Below, in pieces: positions 55,540 to 63,266 of a DNA stretch of 64,000 nucleotides (within the stretch, counting starts at the first letter, position 1; the number at the start of each line of letters is the position of its first letter). The stretch is from Planctomycetota bacterium (lineage in GTDB: Bacteria; Planctomycetota; UBA8108; UBA1146). Location: positions 62,001 through 126,000 of the forward strand of contig JAAZXB010000004.1 in NCBI GenBank assembly GCA_014240375.1, given 5' to 3'. Position numbers and translations under genes: made by a program. The notes beneath the pieces were generated by a model that saw only the letters and a list, made by a program, of their open reading frames with translations, was not told where the DNA came from and did not search any database.

Positions 55540-56268
55540 ATGAAGCCTGATTCTGCCGACAGCCCACTGTCGATTCCCAACAGTTCGGTGCTTCCGCTGC
55601 AAGAACTGCAGGATATGGGAATTCAGAAGCTGCGTGTCGTGACCACGGCGCAGTTACGTGATACCGCCCGAAGAGCGGTATCACGAGCACTGCTGGAACT
55701 GCTGAATGGCCTGGAACTTCCCGCGGAGCAGCATCAACAGATCCTTGCGAGGGCGAAGCAGTACATGTCCCCCACAATCGAAACTGCAGCGGATCGTGAA
55801 GAGGCCACGGAAGTGCTCAAAGAGGACCGAGAAGTCACGGATCCACGGATCAAGGTGCCGTCTCCGGTCAGCCAGCCGACGCCTGCGGCGGCTCAGCAGG
55901 CCTCTGCCAGTGACTCGGATGGCCCCCTCGGTAAGAGAGAGAAAGCGTTACTGATCCAGCTCTCCAAGTTGATCGCTCGCGACTGGAGAACGGAATTGGC
56001 AACTGTCAGAAACACTCAGAATACACAGGTCGAAAGGCTCGAGATGAGAATTGAAGAATTGACCCTGGCACTTCAAGCCACCGATCATGCGATCGCCGTC
56101 AACGGCGACCTCGATATCGATCAGTTGGAAGTGAAGTCCCCCTTTGATCACAAGAAATCAGAACTCCTGGACCAGTTGTTCCAGGCCAACGTGGCTCTCC
56201 GTGAACTCTCGGAAGCTCCACAACCGGGAGATCTACCCTCCCTGCCACGAGAAGGAAGGTCGTCATGA
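55540..56268 (+). CDS. Coiled-coil protein encoded with the MamK-like actin
   Basis: A 242-aa soluble protein with no signal or membrane helix. The N-terminal third is helical (LQELQDMGIQKLRVVTTAQL, RRAVSRALLELLNGLELP). A polar linker with many P, A and Q follows (about 110-145), then a helical coiled-coil region (RDWRTELATVRNTQ, VERLEMRIEELTLAL) and an acidic C terminus. ATG 55540 has AAAGGA 7 bases upstream; the frame is open further 5' without a good start. It overlaps the actin gene by 4 bp (ATGA). I recognise no family. The context suggests an adaptor or regulator of the filament. Confidence 0.78.
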   Translation: MKPDSADSPLSIPNSSVLPLQELQDMGIQKLRVVTTAQLRDTARRAVSRALLELLNGLELPAEQHQQILARAKQYMSPTIETAADREEATEVLKEDREVTDPRIKVPSPVSQPTPAAAQQASASDSDGPLGKREKALLIQLSKLIARDWRTELATVRNTQNTQVERLEMRIEELTLALQATDHAIAVNGDLDIDQLEVKSPFDHKKSELLDQLFQANVALRELSEAPQPGDLPSLPREGRSS

Positions 56269-57362
56269 AAGCACCGAAAAAAGTTCAGAAGAACCAGCAG
56301 CACGACGTTAAGGCCCCCAAGGTCAGTTCCAAAACGAGCTTGCTGCACGTCGGAATTGATCTGGGAACCAGCAGGAGCGCCATCGCCAGTTCCAATGGTT
56401 CCAGAGAAGTGATGGCCAGTCTGGTCGGATGGCCCAAGGACTCGGTCTCGGCCAAGGTGCTCGGGGGTCAAACTCTGGTGGGTGATGCGGTGCTCAAGAA
56501 TCGCCTTGCTCTCAACACCTGTTTTCCGCTGAAGGAAGGCAATCTGGCCTACACCCGTCTCAGTGGATCGGAGCAGGATTTGTCTCGCCAGGCAGGAGTA
56601 CAACTGCTCGCGGCACTGCGCAAGGCGTGCAATCCACGACCTGACCAGGCGGTATGTGCAGTGATCGGCGCTCCGGCAGAAGCGACTCGTGAAAACAAAC
56701 AAGCGATCGTAGATCTGGCCAACGAGGCTGGGATCGAAGGTGTGATGGTCGTATCAGAACCGTTCGCCGTCGCCTACGCACTCGACGCCCTGGAGAATTC
56801 CATCGTCATCGACATCGGTGCCGGTACCATCGATCTGTGTCGCATGGCGGGTAGCCTGCCCGGAGTCGAGGATCAAGTCACCGTGTTCCGCGCAGGAAAC
56901 TACGTCGATCAGAGACTCGCCGAACTGGTCCGAGAAGCCCATCCGGAGGTGCAGTTCACTTCCAACATGATCAAGATGGCCAAGGAACGATTCAGTAGTG
57001 TGATCGATACACAGAAACGTGCGATCGTGACATTTCCGAATGCCGGGCGCCCGACTCCGGTAGATATCACCGATCAGATTCGTAGCGCCGTGGAGGAATT
57101 GGTCCCCTGGATCACCGCGGCGATTCAGACTCTGGTGGCCAGTTTTGATCCTGAATTTCAGCATCTGATTCGAAATAGAATCATCGTCAGTGGCGGTGGC
57201 TCACAGGTGTTCGGCCTCCAGGAAGCACTGGAGCAGGGTCTCGAAAGCCTGGGCGGCGGTCGAGTCATGATCGTCGACGACCCGGTCTACGCCGGTGCTC
57301 AGGGTGCGCTCAAGTTGGCCCAGGAGATGCCTACCGAGTACTGGACCCGCATGCGCGGTTAA
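56265..57362 (+). CDS. MamK-like bacterial actin
   Basis: An actin-fold ATPase of 365 aa whose sequence follows magnetosome MamK rather than MreB, ParM or FtsA. Matching segments are GIDLGTSRSAIASSNGSREV (about 30-49), GWPKDSVSAKVLG, AVCAVIGAPAEATRENKQAI, VVSEPFAVAYALDALENS, IDIGAGTIDLCRMAGSLPG (phosphate 2 at about 182-191), VEDQVTVFRAGNYVDQRL, IIVSGGGSQVFGL and a C-terminal LAQEMPTEYW. A basic ~28-residue N-terminal extension (KAPKKVQKNQQHDVKAPKV) precedes the fold. MamK filaments position magnetosomes, but no magnetosome genes are in view. Related MamK-like proteins occur outside magnetotactic bacteria. Coupled to a coiled-coil partner. Confidence 0.88.
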   Translation: MKAPKKVQKNQQHDVKAPKVSSKTSLLHVGIDLGTSRSAIASSNGSREVMASLVGWPKDSVSAKVLGGQTLVGDAVLKNRLALNTCFPLKEGNLAYTRLSGSEQDLSRQAGVQLLAALRKACNPRPDQAVCAVIGAPAEATRENKQAIVDLANEAGIEGVMVVSEPFAVAYALDALENSIVIDIGAGTIDLCRMAGSLPGVEDQVTVFRAGNYVDQRLAELVREAHPEVQFTSNMIKMAKERFSSVIDTQKRAIVTFPNAGRPTPVDITDQIRSAVEELVPWITAAIQTLVASFDPEFQHLIRNRIIVSGGGSQVFGLQEALEQGLESLGGGRVMIVDDPVYAGAQGALKLAQEMPTEYWTRMRG

Positions 57363-57398
57363 ACCGCGCCATCCCATTGCACTCCCCCCCTTCTCAGT

Positions 57399-57436
57399 CG
57401 GGGTCTCGATTCGTCGAGACCCCGGCCTATTTTTTT
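57399..57436 (+). terminator. Rho-independent terminator with UUCG loop
   Basis: GGGGTCTCGA (57400-57409), loop TTCG and TCGAGACCCC (57414-57423) form a perfect 10-bp stem; seven T follow at 57430-57436. It closes the MamK-like operon. The T-run overlaps the end of the convergent cysteine desulfurase gene. Confidence 0.92.
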
Positions 57437-58592
57437 ATCCACCCGGGGGTATTTCGAAGTCTCGTGTGCGCAGTTGGTTGACGATGGCGGTGATTCGGGC
57501 ACCTACCCTGCGGAGCTGGTCGATGGAGTTCTGTGGCGTTCTCTCGACAGGTCCCAGCGACAGGCGTATCGAACCCCGGATCCAATCGAGATCCACTCCC
57601 ATCGCCTCGAGAACATGACTCGGTTCTCGAGCGCCGGAGGAACAGGCGGACCCACTCGATGCTGAGATCCCCTCCATGTCGAGTCGGACCAACAAGGTCT
57701 CGGCGTGGACACCGCGGAAACTGACATGAACACAACCGGGCCAATCATCTTCTTGTTGCGGAATGATGTGGCAATCCGGAATCTCCTGCAGCGGTTGCAC
57801 CAGTGCTTCTCTGGCAAGTCGAAGCGCAGTCAGGTCCCACAAAGGCGCGCTACGGGCCACTCGAGCAAGTTCTCCCAGCCCGGTGATCGACAGCAGGTTT
57901 TCGGTCCCTGGCCGGATTTTCTTCTCCTGTGGCCCGCCGCGAAGAAGTGGATCGATGAGAAGGCCTTTTCTGACCCACAGAGCACCCGCTCCGACCGGTC
58001 CAAAGGACTTGTGGGCGGTAATGGTCGCAGCATCGACGAGCAGTTCAGGGATCGTCGTGGGGATCCGGAAAAAGCCCTGGGAACCATCGATGTGAAGGCG
58101 TCCACCGCCGTCATGAATCTGACCAGCGAGTTTCGAGATCTCCTGGCTGATCCCGGTCTCGTTATTGATCCATTGAATCGAATAGAGTGCTCCGTTGACC
58201 ACCTTGAAATCGCTGATCTTTCCAGAACTGTCCACCTTGAGCACACCGCCTGGACGCCCCTGTTGCCACTGTTGCCGCGCGGGCTCCAGTACCGAAGGAT
58301 GTTCGGTGGCCCCGACAAAGAGCGGGGAATCGATGGGTGCCAGCCCCATGATCGCCAGATTATTCGATTCGGTACCGCCACTGGTGAAATGGAGCTCGGA
58401 GGATTCTACCGCCAGTAAGGAGGAGAGTTGGTCACGAGCATCATCGAGGATCTTTCGAGCATCCCGTCCGTGTCGATGCAAACTCGATGGATTGGCCGGG
58501 GCAGCCCCCTGCAAGCAGTGATGCATCTTCTCTGCCACCTCGGGGTGCAATGGAGTTGTTGCGTTGTGATCCAGGTAGATATTTGACGTCAC
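57435..58592 (-). CDS. Cysteine desulfurase (NifS/IscS family)
   Basis: A PLP enzyme of 385 aa that removes sulfur from cysteine for Fe-S cluster or thiolation pathways. Landmarks are IYLDHNATTPLHPEV, FTSGGTESNNLAIMG, ATEHPSV, the PLP lysine in ATITAHKSFGPVGAGALW, RPGTENLLSITG and the catalytic cysteine in SSGSACSSG. It starts with a GTG whose GTGA overlaps the lipoprotein stop. No iscU, iscR or suf genes are adjacent. NifS- and IscS-type members cannot be separated. Confidence 0.92.
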   Translation of the reverse strand: MTSNIYLDHNATTPLHPEVAEKMHHCLQGAAPANPSSLHRHGRDARKILDDARDQLSSLLAVESSELHFTSGGTESNNLAIMGLAPIDSPLFVGATEHPSVLEPARQQWQQGRPGGVLKVDSSGKISDFKVVNGALYSIQWINNETGISQEISKLAGQIHDGGGRLHIDGSQGFFRIPTTIPELLVDAATITAHKSFGPVGAGALWVRKGLLIDPLLRGGPQEKKIRPGTENLLSITGLGELARVARSAPLWDLTALRLAREALVQPLQEIPDCHIIPQQEDDWPGCVHVSFRGVHAETLLVRLDMEGISASSGSACSSGAREPSHVLEAMGVDLDWIRGSIRLSLGPVERTPQNSIDQLRRVGARITAIVNQLRTRDFEIPPGG

Positions 58593-59062
58593 TGTGTACC
58601 TGTCAGGTCGACACCACGGGTCGCCAATAATTCGATTTCCCAGAGGTGGTTCAAACCGGGCTGGATCCGCAGAGAGTACTCGATGTACTGCTCTTCCGAA
58701 TTCCATATGAGGGTGATCCAGCGATCCGCTCCCCCCTCCGAAGGAACCTCTACGCCATCGTCGATACTGGACTCTACCAGCAAGTCTCTGAGACCCAGAT
58801 CATCGAGTTGTGGTACATCCACAAATCGAATTAAAGCCTCGAAAGCGAGTGCCGAAACCTGTTCTCGTGTCGACTCAGACAGACAGCAGTATGCGGCGTC
58901 GTACCGACTGGCGTCGATGGCGTAACGAAAGTAACGGACCGTTTCGAGTGGGCCAGATCGTTGGAAATGACGATCGACATCTGGGATGTGTTTGCACCCA
59001 GCGATGCACAGAAGAAACAGCGGTATCCACATCCAACGGCGGTGTAGTAACTGATGTGACAT
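58589..59062 (-). CDS. Small lipoprotein of unknown function
   Basis: A 157-aa predicted lipoprotein with signal WMWIPLFLLCIAGC ending in a lipobox. The mature part (GPLETVRYFRYAIDASRYDA, then a long helix and ITLIWNSEEQYIEYSLRI) resembles NTF2-like/DUF4878-type secreted domains in its helix-then-sheet plan; this is a guess. ATG 59062 has GGGGAG 8 bases upstream and overlaps the preceding stop (TGATG). It lies between the bifunctional-nuclease gene and the cysteine desulfurase. Confidence 0.72.
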   Translation of the reverse strand: MSHQLLHRRWMWIPLFLLCIAGCKHIPDVDRHFQRSGPLETVRYFRYAIDASRYDAAYCCLSESTREQVSALAFEALIRFVDVPQLDDLGLRDLLVESSIDDGVEVPSEGGADRWITLIWNSEEQYIEYSLRIQPGLNHLWEIELLATRGVDLTGTQ

Positions 59063-59607
59063 CAATCAGGCTCCCCATCCGATGGCTCCGCCAGGTCACT
59101 GCGGTCAACCGTTCCCAGATCATCTGCGATTCTCAGGTCCCCGAGTGGAGGGAAATCAGGAAGCGGGTTGTCAGCGGAGATGAGATCACTCACATCCTTG
59201 ACCTGGTCGAGAACTTCTTGTGACACATGGATCGGAAATCCGATCCTCGCAGCGAGTACAAACGCATCGCTAGGACGGGTATCAATTCGCACCTCGTTCT
59301 TGTACTGGTGATCTCCCGATGGCTTCTGTGCCAGTACCAGGGTTGCGCAATAGGTACCTTCGAGGATCTGAGAGATCACCATACGGGTGATTTCGATGTC
59401 GAATCCGAGCAGTATTGAACGGACCAGGTCGTGGGTGAGAGGTCTCGGGGTTTCCTCGCCCTGGATGGCTCGGGCCAGAGCTTCTCCCTCGGTACTGCCG
59501 ATGAAGATGACAAAGGTCTTGTCTGGCGCTCGCAGAAATACTGCGGCTCCATCCGGAATAATCCCGGCCAGTTTTTCGATGTGGACTTCGATCGAATCTA
59601 TCGTCAT
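59062..59607 (-). CDS. Bifunctional nuclease family (BFN/DUF151) protein
   Basis: A 181-aa protein with the BFN/DUF151 core: GAAVFLRAPDKTFVIFIGST, EGEALARAIQGEETPRPLTH, VISQILEGTYCATLVL and EVRIDTRPSDAFVLAARIGF. Plant members have been reported to have RNase and DNase activity; bacterial roles are unclear. ATG 59607 has AAGGG upstream. The ~50-residue acidic C-terminal tail after the core is extra. It is the first gene of a three-gene operon with the lipoprotein and cysteine desulfurase. Confidence 0.85.
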   Translation of the reverse strand: MTIDSIEVHIEKLAGIIPDGAAVFLRAPDKTFVIFIGSTEGEALARAIQGEETPRPLTHDLVRSILLGFDIEITRMVISQILEGTYCATLVLAQKPSGDHQYKNEVRIDTRPSDAFVLAARIGFPIHVSQEVLDQVKDVSDLISADNPLPDFPPLGDLRIADDLGTVDRSDLAEPSDGEPD

Positions 59608-59647
59608 CGGAACCCTTCAACAGCCAGCGATGACCAGCGTGGAGATT

Positions 59648-60406
59648 CTAATGCGGATTGAGACGGTGTGCATCCATTCCGTGCTGTGGGAGGCCATCGC
59701 AGATCGCCTGGATCCAGCCCTGAGAGCCGGAACTGGCGGCAATTCGAGCACCCGGACCGGCACCAGAGACCGACAACACCTCACCGCCAGATTCTTCGAT
59801 CAGCAACTGACCCGCCGCCACATCCCAGGGCTGGGTACGATACCAGGCTCCCCCGTGGATTCGACCGCTGGCGATCCAGGCCATCTCGAGAGCGATCGAT
59901 CCCAGCGAACGAATCTTGCACGGCTCCGGAATCGATTCGAGCCAGCGCGGAAACGCGTGGAGCCAGCGGTCGGAACAGCACAGAATCAGCGGATCCGCGC
60001 CAGCACAGTAAGACGGTCCCGGCCCACCCCTGAGTACTCCCCCTCCACGGTGAGCTTCGAACCACTCACCACGAATCGGATCAGAGACCCAGGCCAGTTG
60101 TGGCAATCCTTGAGCGACGTAGGCGATAGAAACTGCGAACAAGGGTATTCCGCGCCGATGGTTGGTCGAACCGTCGAGAGGATCGATGATCCAGCCGTTG
60201 CGATCGGCACCAGCTGCAGAACCGAGCTCTTCGCCATGAACCAGGTCGCCGGGAAAGGCTCGACTCAACTCACTGCGAAAGTAAGTTTCAGACTCTATAT
60301 CGGCGGGAAGATTCTGCTGAAATCGATCACGAACCAGGCGTGACAGCGAAGCCAGGATCCTTCGTCCAAAACTTCTTCTGCGCCCCGTGATGGGATCGCC
60401 GATCAC
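59648..60406 (-). CDS. Inositol monophosphatase family phosphatase (second copy)
   Basis: A 252-aa metal-dependent phosphatase. Motifs are LVHGEELGSAAG, IIDPLDGSTNHRRGIPLFAV and QPWDVAAGQLLIEESGGEVL. The start is a GTG whose GTGA overlaps the pgk stop, so it is translated with phosphoglycerate kinase. It differs clearly from the copy at 2667-3500 (GSTNH versus GTTNY). Fructose-1,6-bisphosphatase activity occurs in this superfamily and would fit the pgk context, but that is inference. Confidence 0.85.
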   Translation of the reverse strand: MIGDPITGRRRSFGRRILASLSRLVRDRFQQNLPADIESETYFRSELSRAFPGDLVHGEELGSAAGADRNGWIIDPLDGSTNHRRGIPLFAVSIAYVAQGLPQLAWVSDPIRGEWFEAHRGGGVLRGGPGPSYCAGADPLILCCSDRWLHAFPRWLESIPEPCKIRSLGSIALEMAWIASGRIHGGAWYRTQPWDVAAGQLLIEESGGEVLSVSGAGPGARIAASSGSQGWIQAICDGLPQHGMDAHRLNPH

Positions 60407-61608
60407 TGCGATCCTCCGGCCAAGTCAGCGTCGAGTGCGGCGATACCCGGGAGCACGCTACCCTCGAGAAACTCGAGTGCGGCGCCTCCACCGGTCGACA
60501 CATGATGAACGGAATCAGCAATCCCAAAGAGACGAGCCGCAGCGGCGCTATCTCCTCCTCCGACCACGACCTGGCCCGGATGCTGAGCCAACATCTCTGC
60601 CATCGATTGAGTTCCGCCACTGAACTGTTCGGTTTCGAAGACACCCAGCGGACCATTCCAGAAGATGGTCCTCGCCGACTGCAGTTTCCGGGTAAACAAC
60701 TCGACGCTTCGTGGTCCCACATCGAGCAGCATCATTCCGGGTTCTGGTTCTTCTCCTGAAACGATCTGCTGGACGCGTGTGGGATCGATGAGATCGTCTC
60801 CCGTGATGAAATCGATGGGGAGTACCATCTCAGGACCTTGACCCGTGCCACCATCAAGACGCTGGGCCATCTGTGCCAGGGAATCCGGTTCGGTTGCGGA
60901 TTGGCCGACCGGCACCCCTGCGCCTTCGAGCAGCGTATTGGCCAGACCTCCACCACAGATGACCCCGTCCAGTTGTTGCGCCAGATGCGCCAGCACACCG
61001 ATCTTATCTCGCACCTTGGCTCCCCCAGCGATGATCCAGAAGGGACGGACCGGATCATCTCGCAACCGACTCAGGATTTCGATTTCTCGGGTCAGCAGAA
61101 GCCCGGCAAAGGAAGGGAGGCAGCTGGCCACCGCAACTACCGAAGCGTGGACGCGATGAGAACAACCGAACGCGTCGTTGACGAAGTAGCGGCAGCCGTT
61201 GGCGAGGGCGGCAGCCCACTGTGGATCATTGGACTTCTCGCCGCGGTGGAATCGGAGATTTTCCATCATCAGAATCCCGCCCTCAGGTAGACCCTCGAGT
61301 TGCTCCTGAAAGCGCGGCCCCGGCGGCAGTTCATCGAAGTGAACCACTTCCGAGCCGAGCAACTCTTGCAGTGAGCGGGCCACCACCGCCGTAGAGAGCA
61401 CTGGATCGGTGCCATCAGGTCGACCGAGATGAGTCATCAATACAATCCGCGCACGAGCTTCTTGCAGAGCCTGGATGGTCGGTAGACTCGCTTCGATTCG
61501 ATTGGTATCGGTGATCTGCCCCTGATCGAGCGGCACGTTGAGATCGCAGCGCAGCAGCACCGGATCGCCGGGCTGGAGCAGTTCGAGCAGTTCAGTGATG
61601 GTGCGCAC
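60403..61608 (-). CDS. pgk: Phosphoglycerate kinase
   Basis: The glycolytic/gluconeogenic kinase for 1,3-bisphosphoglycerate, 401 aa. Landmarks are LLRCDLNVPLDQGQ, MTHLGRPDG, ENLRFHRGEKSNDP, VNDAFGCSHRVHAS, AGGAKVRDKIGVLAHL, FWNGPLGVFE, GGGDSAAAARLFG and HVSTGGGAALEFLEG. The start is GTG with AGGAGAG 5-6 bases upstream. Neither gap nor tpi is adjacent; a phosphatase gene follows by overlap. Confidence 0.96.
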   Translation of the reverse strand: MRTITELLELLQPGDPVLLRCDLNVPLDQGQITDTNRIEASLPTIQALQEARARIVLMTHLGRPDGTDPVLSTAVVARSLQELLGSEVVHFDELPPGPRFQEQLEGLPEGGILMMENLRFHRGEKSNDPQWAAALANGCRYFVNDAFGCSHRVHASVVAVASCLPSFAGLLLTREIEILSRLRDDPVRPFWIIAGGAKVRDKIGVLAHLAQQLDGVICGGGLANTLLEGAGVPVGQSATEPDSLAQMAQRLDGGTGQGPEMVLPIDFITGDDLIDPTRVQQIVSGEEPEPGMMLLDVGPRSVELFTRKLQSARTIFWNGPLGVFETEQFSGGTQSMAEMLAQHPGQVVVGGGDSAAAARLFGIADSVHHVSTGGGAALEFLEGSVLPGIAALDADLAGGSQ

Positions 61609-61741
61609 TGCACTCTCCTGTCGGGGCGAGATTCCAGTTGGGCGAAGATTACCAAGTTCGTCCGCACCAAGAAAGGACTCTCATCCGCTCCTGGGCAGTC
61701 GATCGGTGCTGCACCCCTCTCGATCGAGGCTTGATCGACGC

Positions 61742-61981
61742 TCAAGAAGGGGGTCGGGAGTCGGAGCGATCACTTTTTTTGGCCTGGTCCTCGACGATTC
61801 TCGAGATCCGGCTGGAGATGGAATGTCGTTGAAACAAAAACAGCGGTAATCGTAAGATTTGCAGCATCCCGGTGAAGGCTCCCTGGAGCAGTTGAATGCG
61901 GACCAGCGAGCGCGCTCGAGATCCCGCAATCGGCAAGGGATGAACGTTGTGGCTGCTGGAGTCTTCCTGCAAATCTGCCAT
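61742..61981 (-). CDS. Possible small protein coupled to the secreted protein gene
   Basis: A 79-aa frame whose ATG overlaps the upstream stop (TGATG). It has a mildly hydrophobic, amphipathic middle (VRIQLLQGAFTGMLQILRLP) and polar ends. There is no ribosome site of its own, and no homology is recognised. The overlap is the main support. The rest of the 61609-61741 gap is featureless. Confidence 0.35.
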   Translation of the reverse strand: MADLQEDSSSHNVHPLPIAGSRARSLVRIQLLQGAFTGMLQILRLPLFLFQRHSISSRISRIVEDQAKKSDRSDSRPPS

Positions 61982-63063
61982 CAGAGGGTTTCAGGCATCG
62001 GCAGCGAGGTCGATCCACGTTTCTTGAACCATGCCCAGCGCGACAGCTTGGCCGCTACCGCTTCCAGGGTGACGTAATAGGTGAATTGTAACGCCTGTTC
62101 CTTGGGCCTCGCGGCGCTAGCTGAGAATGGGATTCGGATCATCGAAGTCTTGCGCAAGACCATTTTTCCCTCGGAGTTACGTTCGTAAAACTGAGCCTTG
62201 CCCTCTCCCTGGAAGATGTTCGAAATGGGTGCTCCATAGAAGGTCTGCAACTTGACGAAGTAGCAGCGGATCTTCACCTTGACGACGACCGGAACCTTGC
62301 CATCGTCTACCCCCGGGACGAACTGTAACTTTCCGCCCATCCTTCGTAGGTGATAAGTCAGCCCCGAGTGTTCTGGCGAGGACTTGCCCACCTTCTCGTC
62401 GGTGACAACCACCACTCGCTCGTATCCGGTTCGCGGCAGAGGCGGCAATTCTGGGACCTTGGCTCCCTCCTGATCCCATTCGGGCAGACGCAGTTCTTTG
62501 GGGATCTCACGCACTGGAGTTTCAGGATCTTTTTCCAGTTCCGCTTTACGCGCCTTCGCCTCGGCGGAGTTGGCAAGATACCAATCTCCCCCAATCCACA
62601 AGTAACCCAGCTCTGAACGGGCGAGTTCATGGTCCGGATCGATCCGGATGACGATCTTCCACTCCTTCAGTGCCTCGATCTTGAGTTTTTTTCCATCGCA
62701 CCAGCGGGCGAGATCGACATGGCCCGTCAGATCTTCGGCCTTGAGTTCGGCAGCGCGCCTCTTGTACTCATCAAAGGGGGTTGCTTTCAGTTCGGTCTTG
62801 CGGATCTGTGAACGATCGACCGTGACCACCGATCCATCGATGGTGCGGATCGACACCAGATCGCCGATTTCACGCACGATGGACCCATCGAGGACTCGGC
62901 CATCATCGAGGTGAAAGAGGTCCGCATGGAGAGGATCGGTGAAGGCCGTCAGTAGAATCAACTGGCACAGCAAGACACAGGGGAGGCTCATCCGAGAGGA
63001 TCTGAGCCCACGGCTCGCCGTCCCCTCCTCGGCTACGGACTGTTCTGCTGAAAATAGCCTCAT
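61981..63063 (-). CDS. Secreted protein with N-terminal SH3-like domain
   Basis: A 360-aa exported protein. The signal is in the first ~48 residues (SLPCVLLCQLILLTAFTDPL), then a small beta domain FHLDDGRVLDGSIVREIGDL ... SVVTVDRSQIRK. This 'DGRVLDG.I' opening is common in planctomycete secreted proteins. A helical part with a WIGGDWY motif follows, then a C-terminal part ending VAAKLSRWAWFKK. ATG 63063 has AGGA at a long spacing; ATG 62991 gives a shorter signal but has no ribosome site. The start overlaps the MGTGY-repeat frame by 4 bp. The function is unknown. Confidence 0.72.
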   Translation of the reverse strand: MRLFSAEQSVAEEGTASRGLRSSRMSLPCVLLCQLILLTAFTDPLHADLFHLDDGRVLDGSIVREIGDLVSIRTIDGSVVTVDRSQIRKTELKATPFDEYKRRAAELKAEDLTGHVDLARWCDGKKLKIEALKEWKIVIRIDPDHELARSELGYLWIGGDWYLANSAEAKARKAELEKDPETPVREIPKELRLPEWDQEGAKVPELPPLPRTGYERVVVVTDEKVGKSSPEHSGLTYHLRRMGGKLQFVPGVDDGKVPVVVKVKIRCYFVKLQTFYGAPISNIFQGEGKAQFYERNSEGKMVLRKTSMIRIPFSASAARPKEQALQFTYYVTLEAVAAKLSRWAWFKKRGSTSLPMPETL

Positions 63064-63245
63064 GACGGTGTATCCTGTTCGAGCAGGGGTTCCTTGACGA
63101 TGATTCCCGGGAGCGAGATCGCCTCCGGACTCTTCTCACCGCTTGAGTAACCCATGGACCCAGTACCCATGTACCCAGTACCCATGTACCCGGTACCCAT
63201 GTACCCGGTACCCATGTACCCGGTACCCATGTACCCGGTACCCAT
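63060..63245 (-). CDS. Possible short repeat protein (MGTGY)n
   Basis: A 61-aa frame made of six copies of the pentapeptide MGTGY (the last ending GS), followed by MGYSSGEKSPEAISLPGIIV and KEPLLEQDTPS. Each repeat supplies an ATG. The stop overlaps the start of the secreted-protein gene (ATGA), which suggests translational coupling. No ribosome site precedes the first ATG, so the true start is unclear. It could be a leader peptide or chance coding of the minisatellite. Confidence 0.3.
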   Translation of the reverse strand: MGTGYMGTGYMGTGYMGTGYMGTGYMGTGSMGYSSGEKSPEAISLPGIIVKEPLLEQDTPS

Positions 63246-63253
63246 GTACCCGG
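63151..63253. repeat. 15-bp minisatellite, about seven units
   Basis: Units of the form CCCATGTACCCGGTA repeat every 15 bases from 63151. The first is a variant (CCCATGGACCCAGTA), the second has AGTA, four are near-identical, and a partial seventh ends at 63253. The low divergence implies recent slippage. The unit length keeps any reading frame intact. Confidence 0.93.
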
Positions 63254-63266
63254 CGAGGTGGAGCCT

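Noticed and set aside
55540-57362. Part of a magnetosome gene island
   Set aside because: Apart from the MamK-like actin, none of the neighbours resembles mamA, B, E, I, L, M, O, P or Q; neighbours are housekeeping or secreted proteins.
63151-63253. CRISPR-like repeat array
   Set aside because: 15-bp units are directly joined without spacers; it is a minisatellite.
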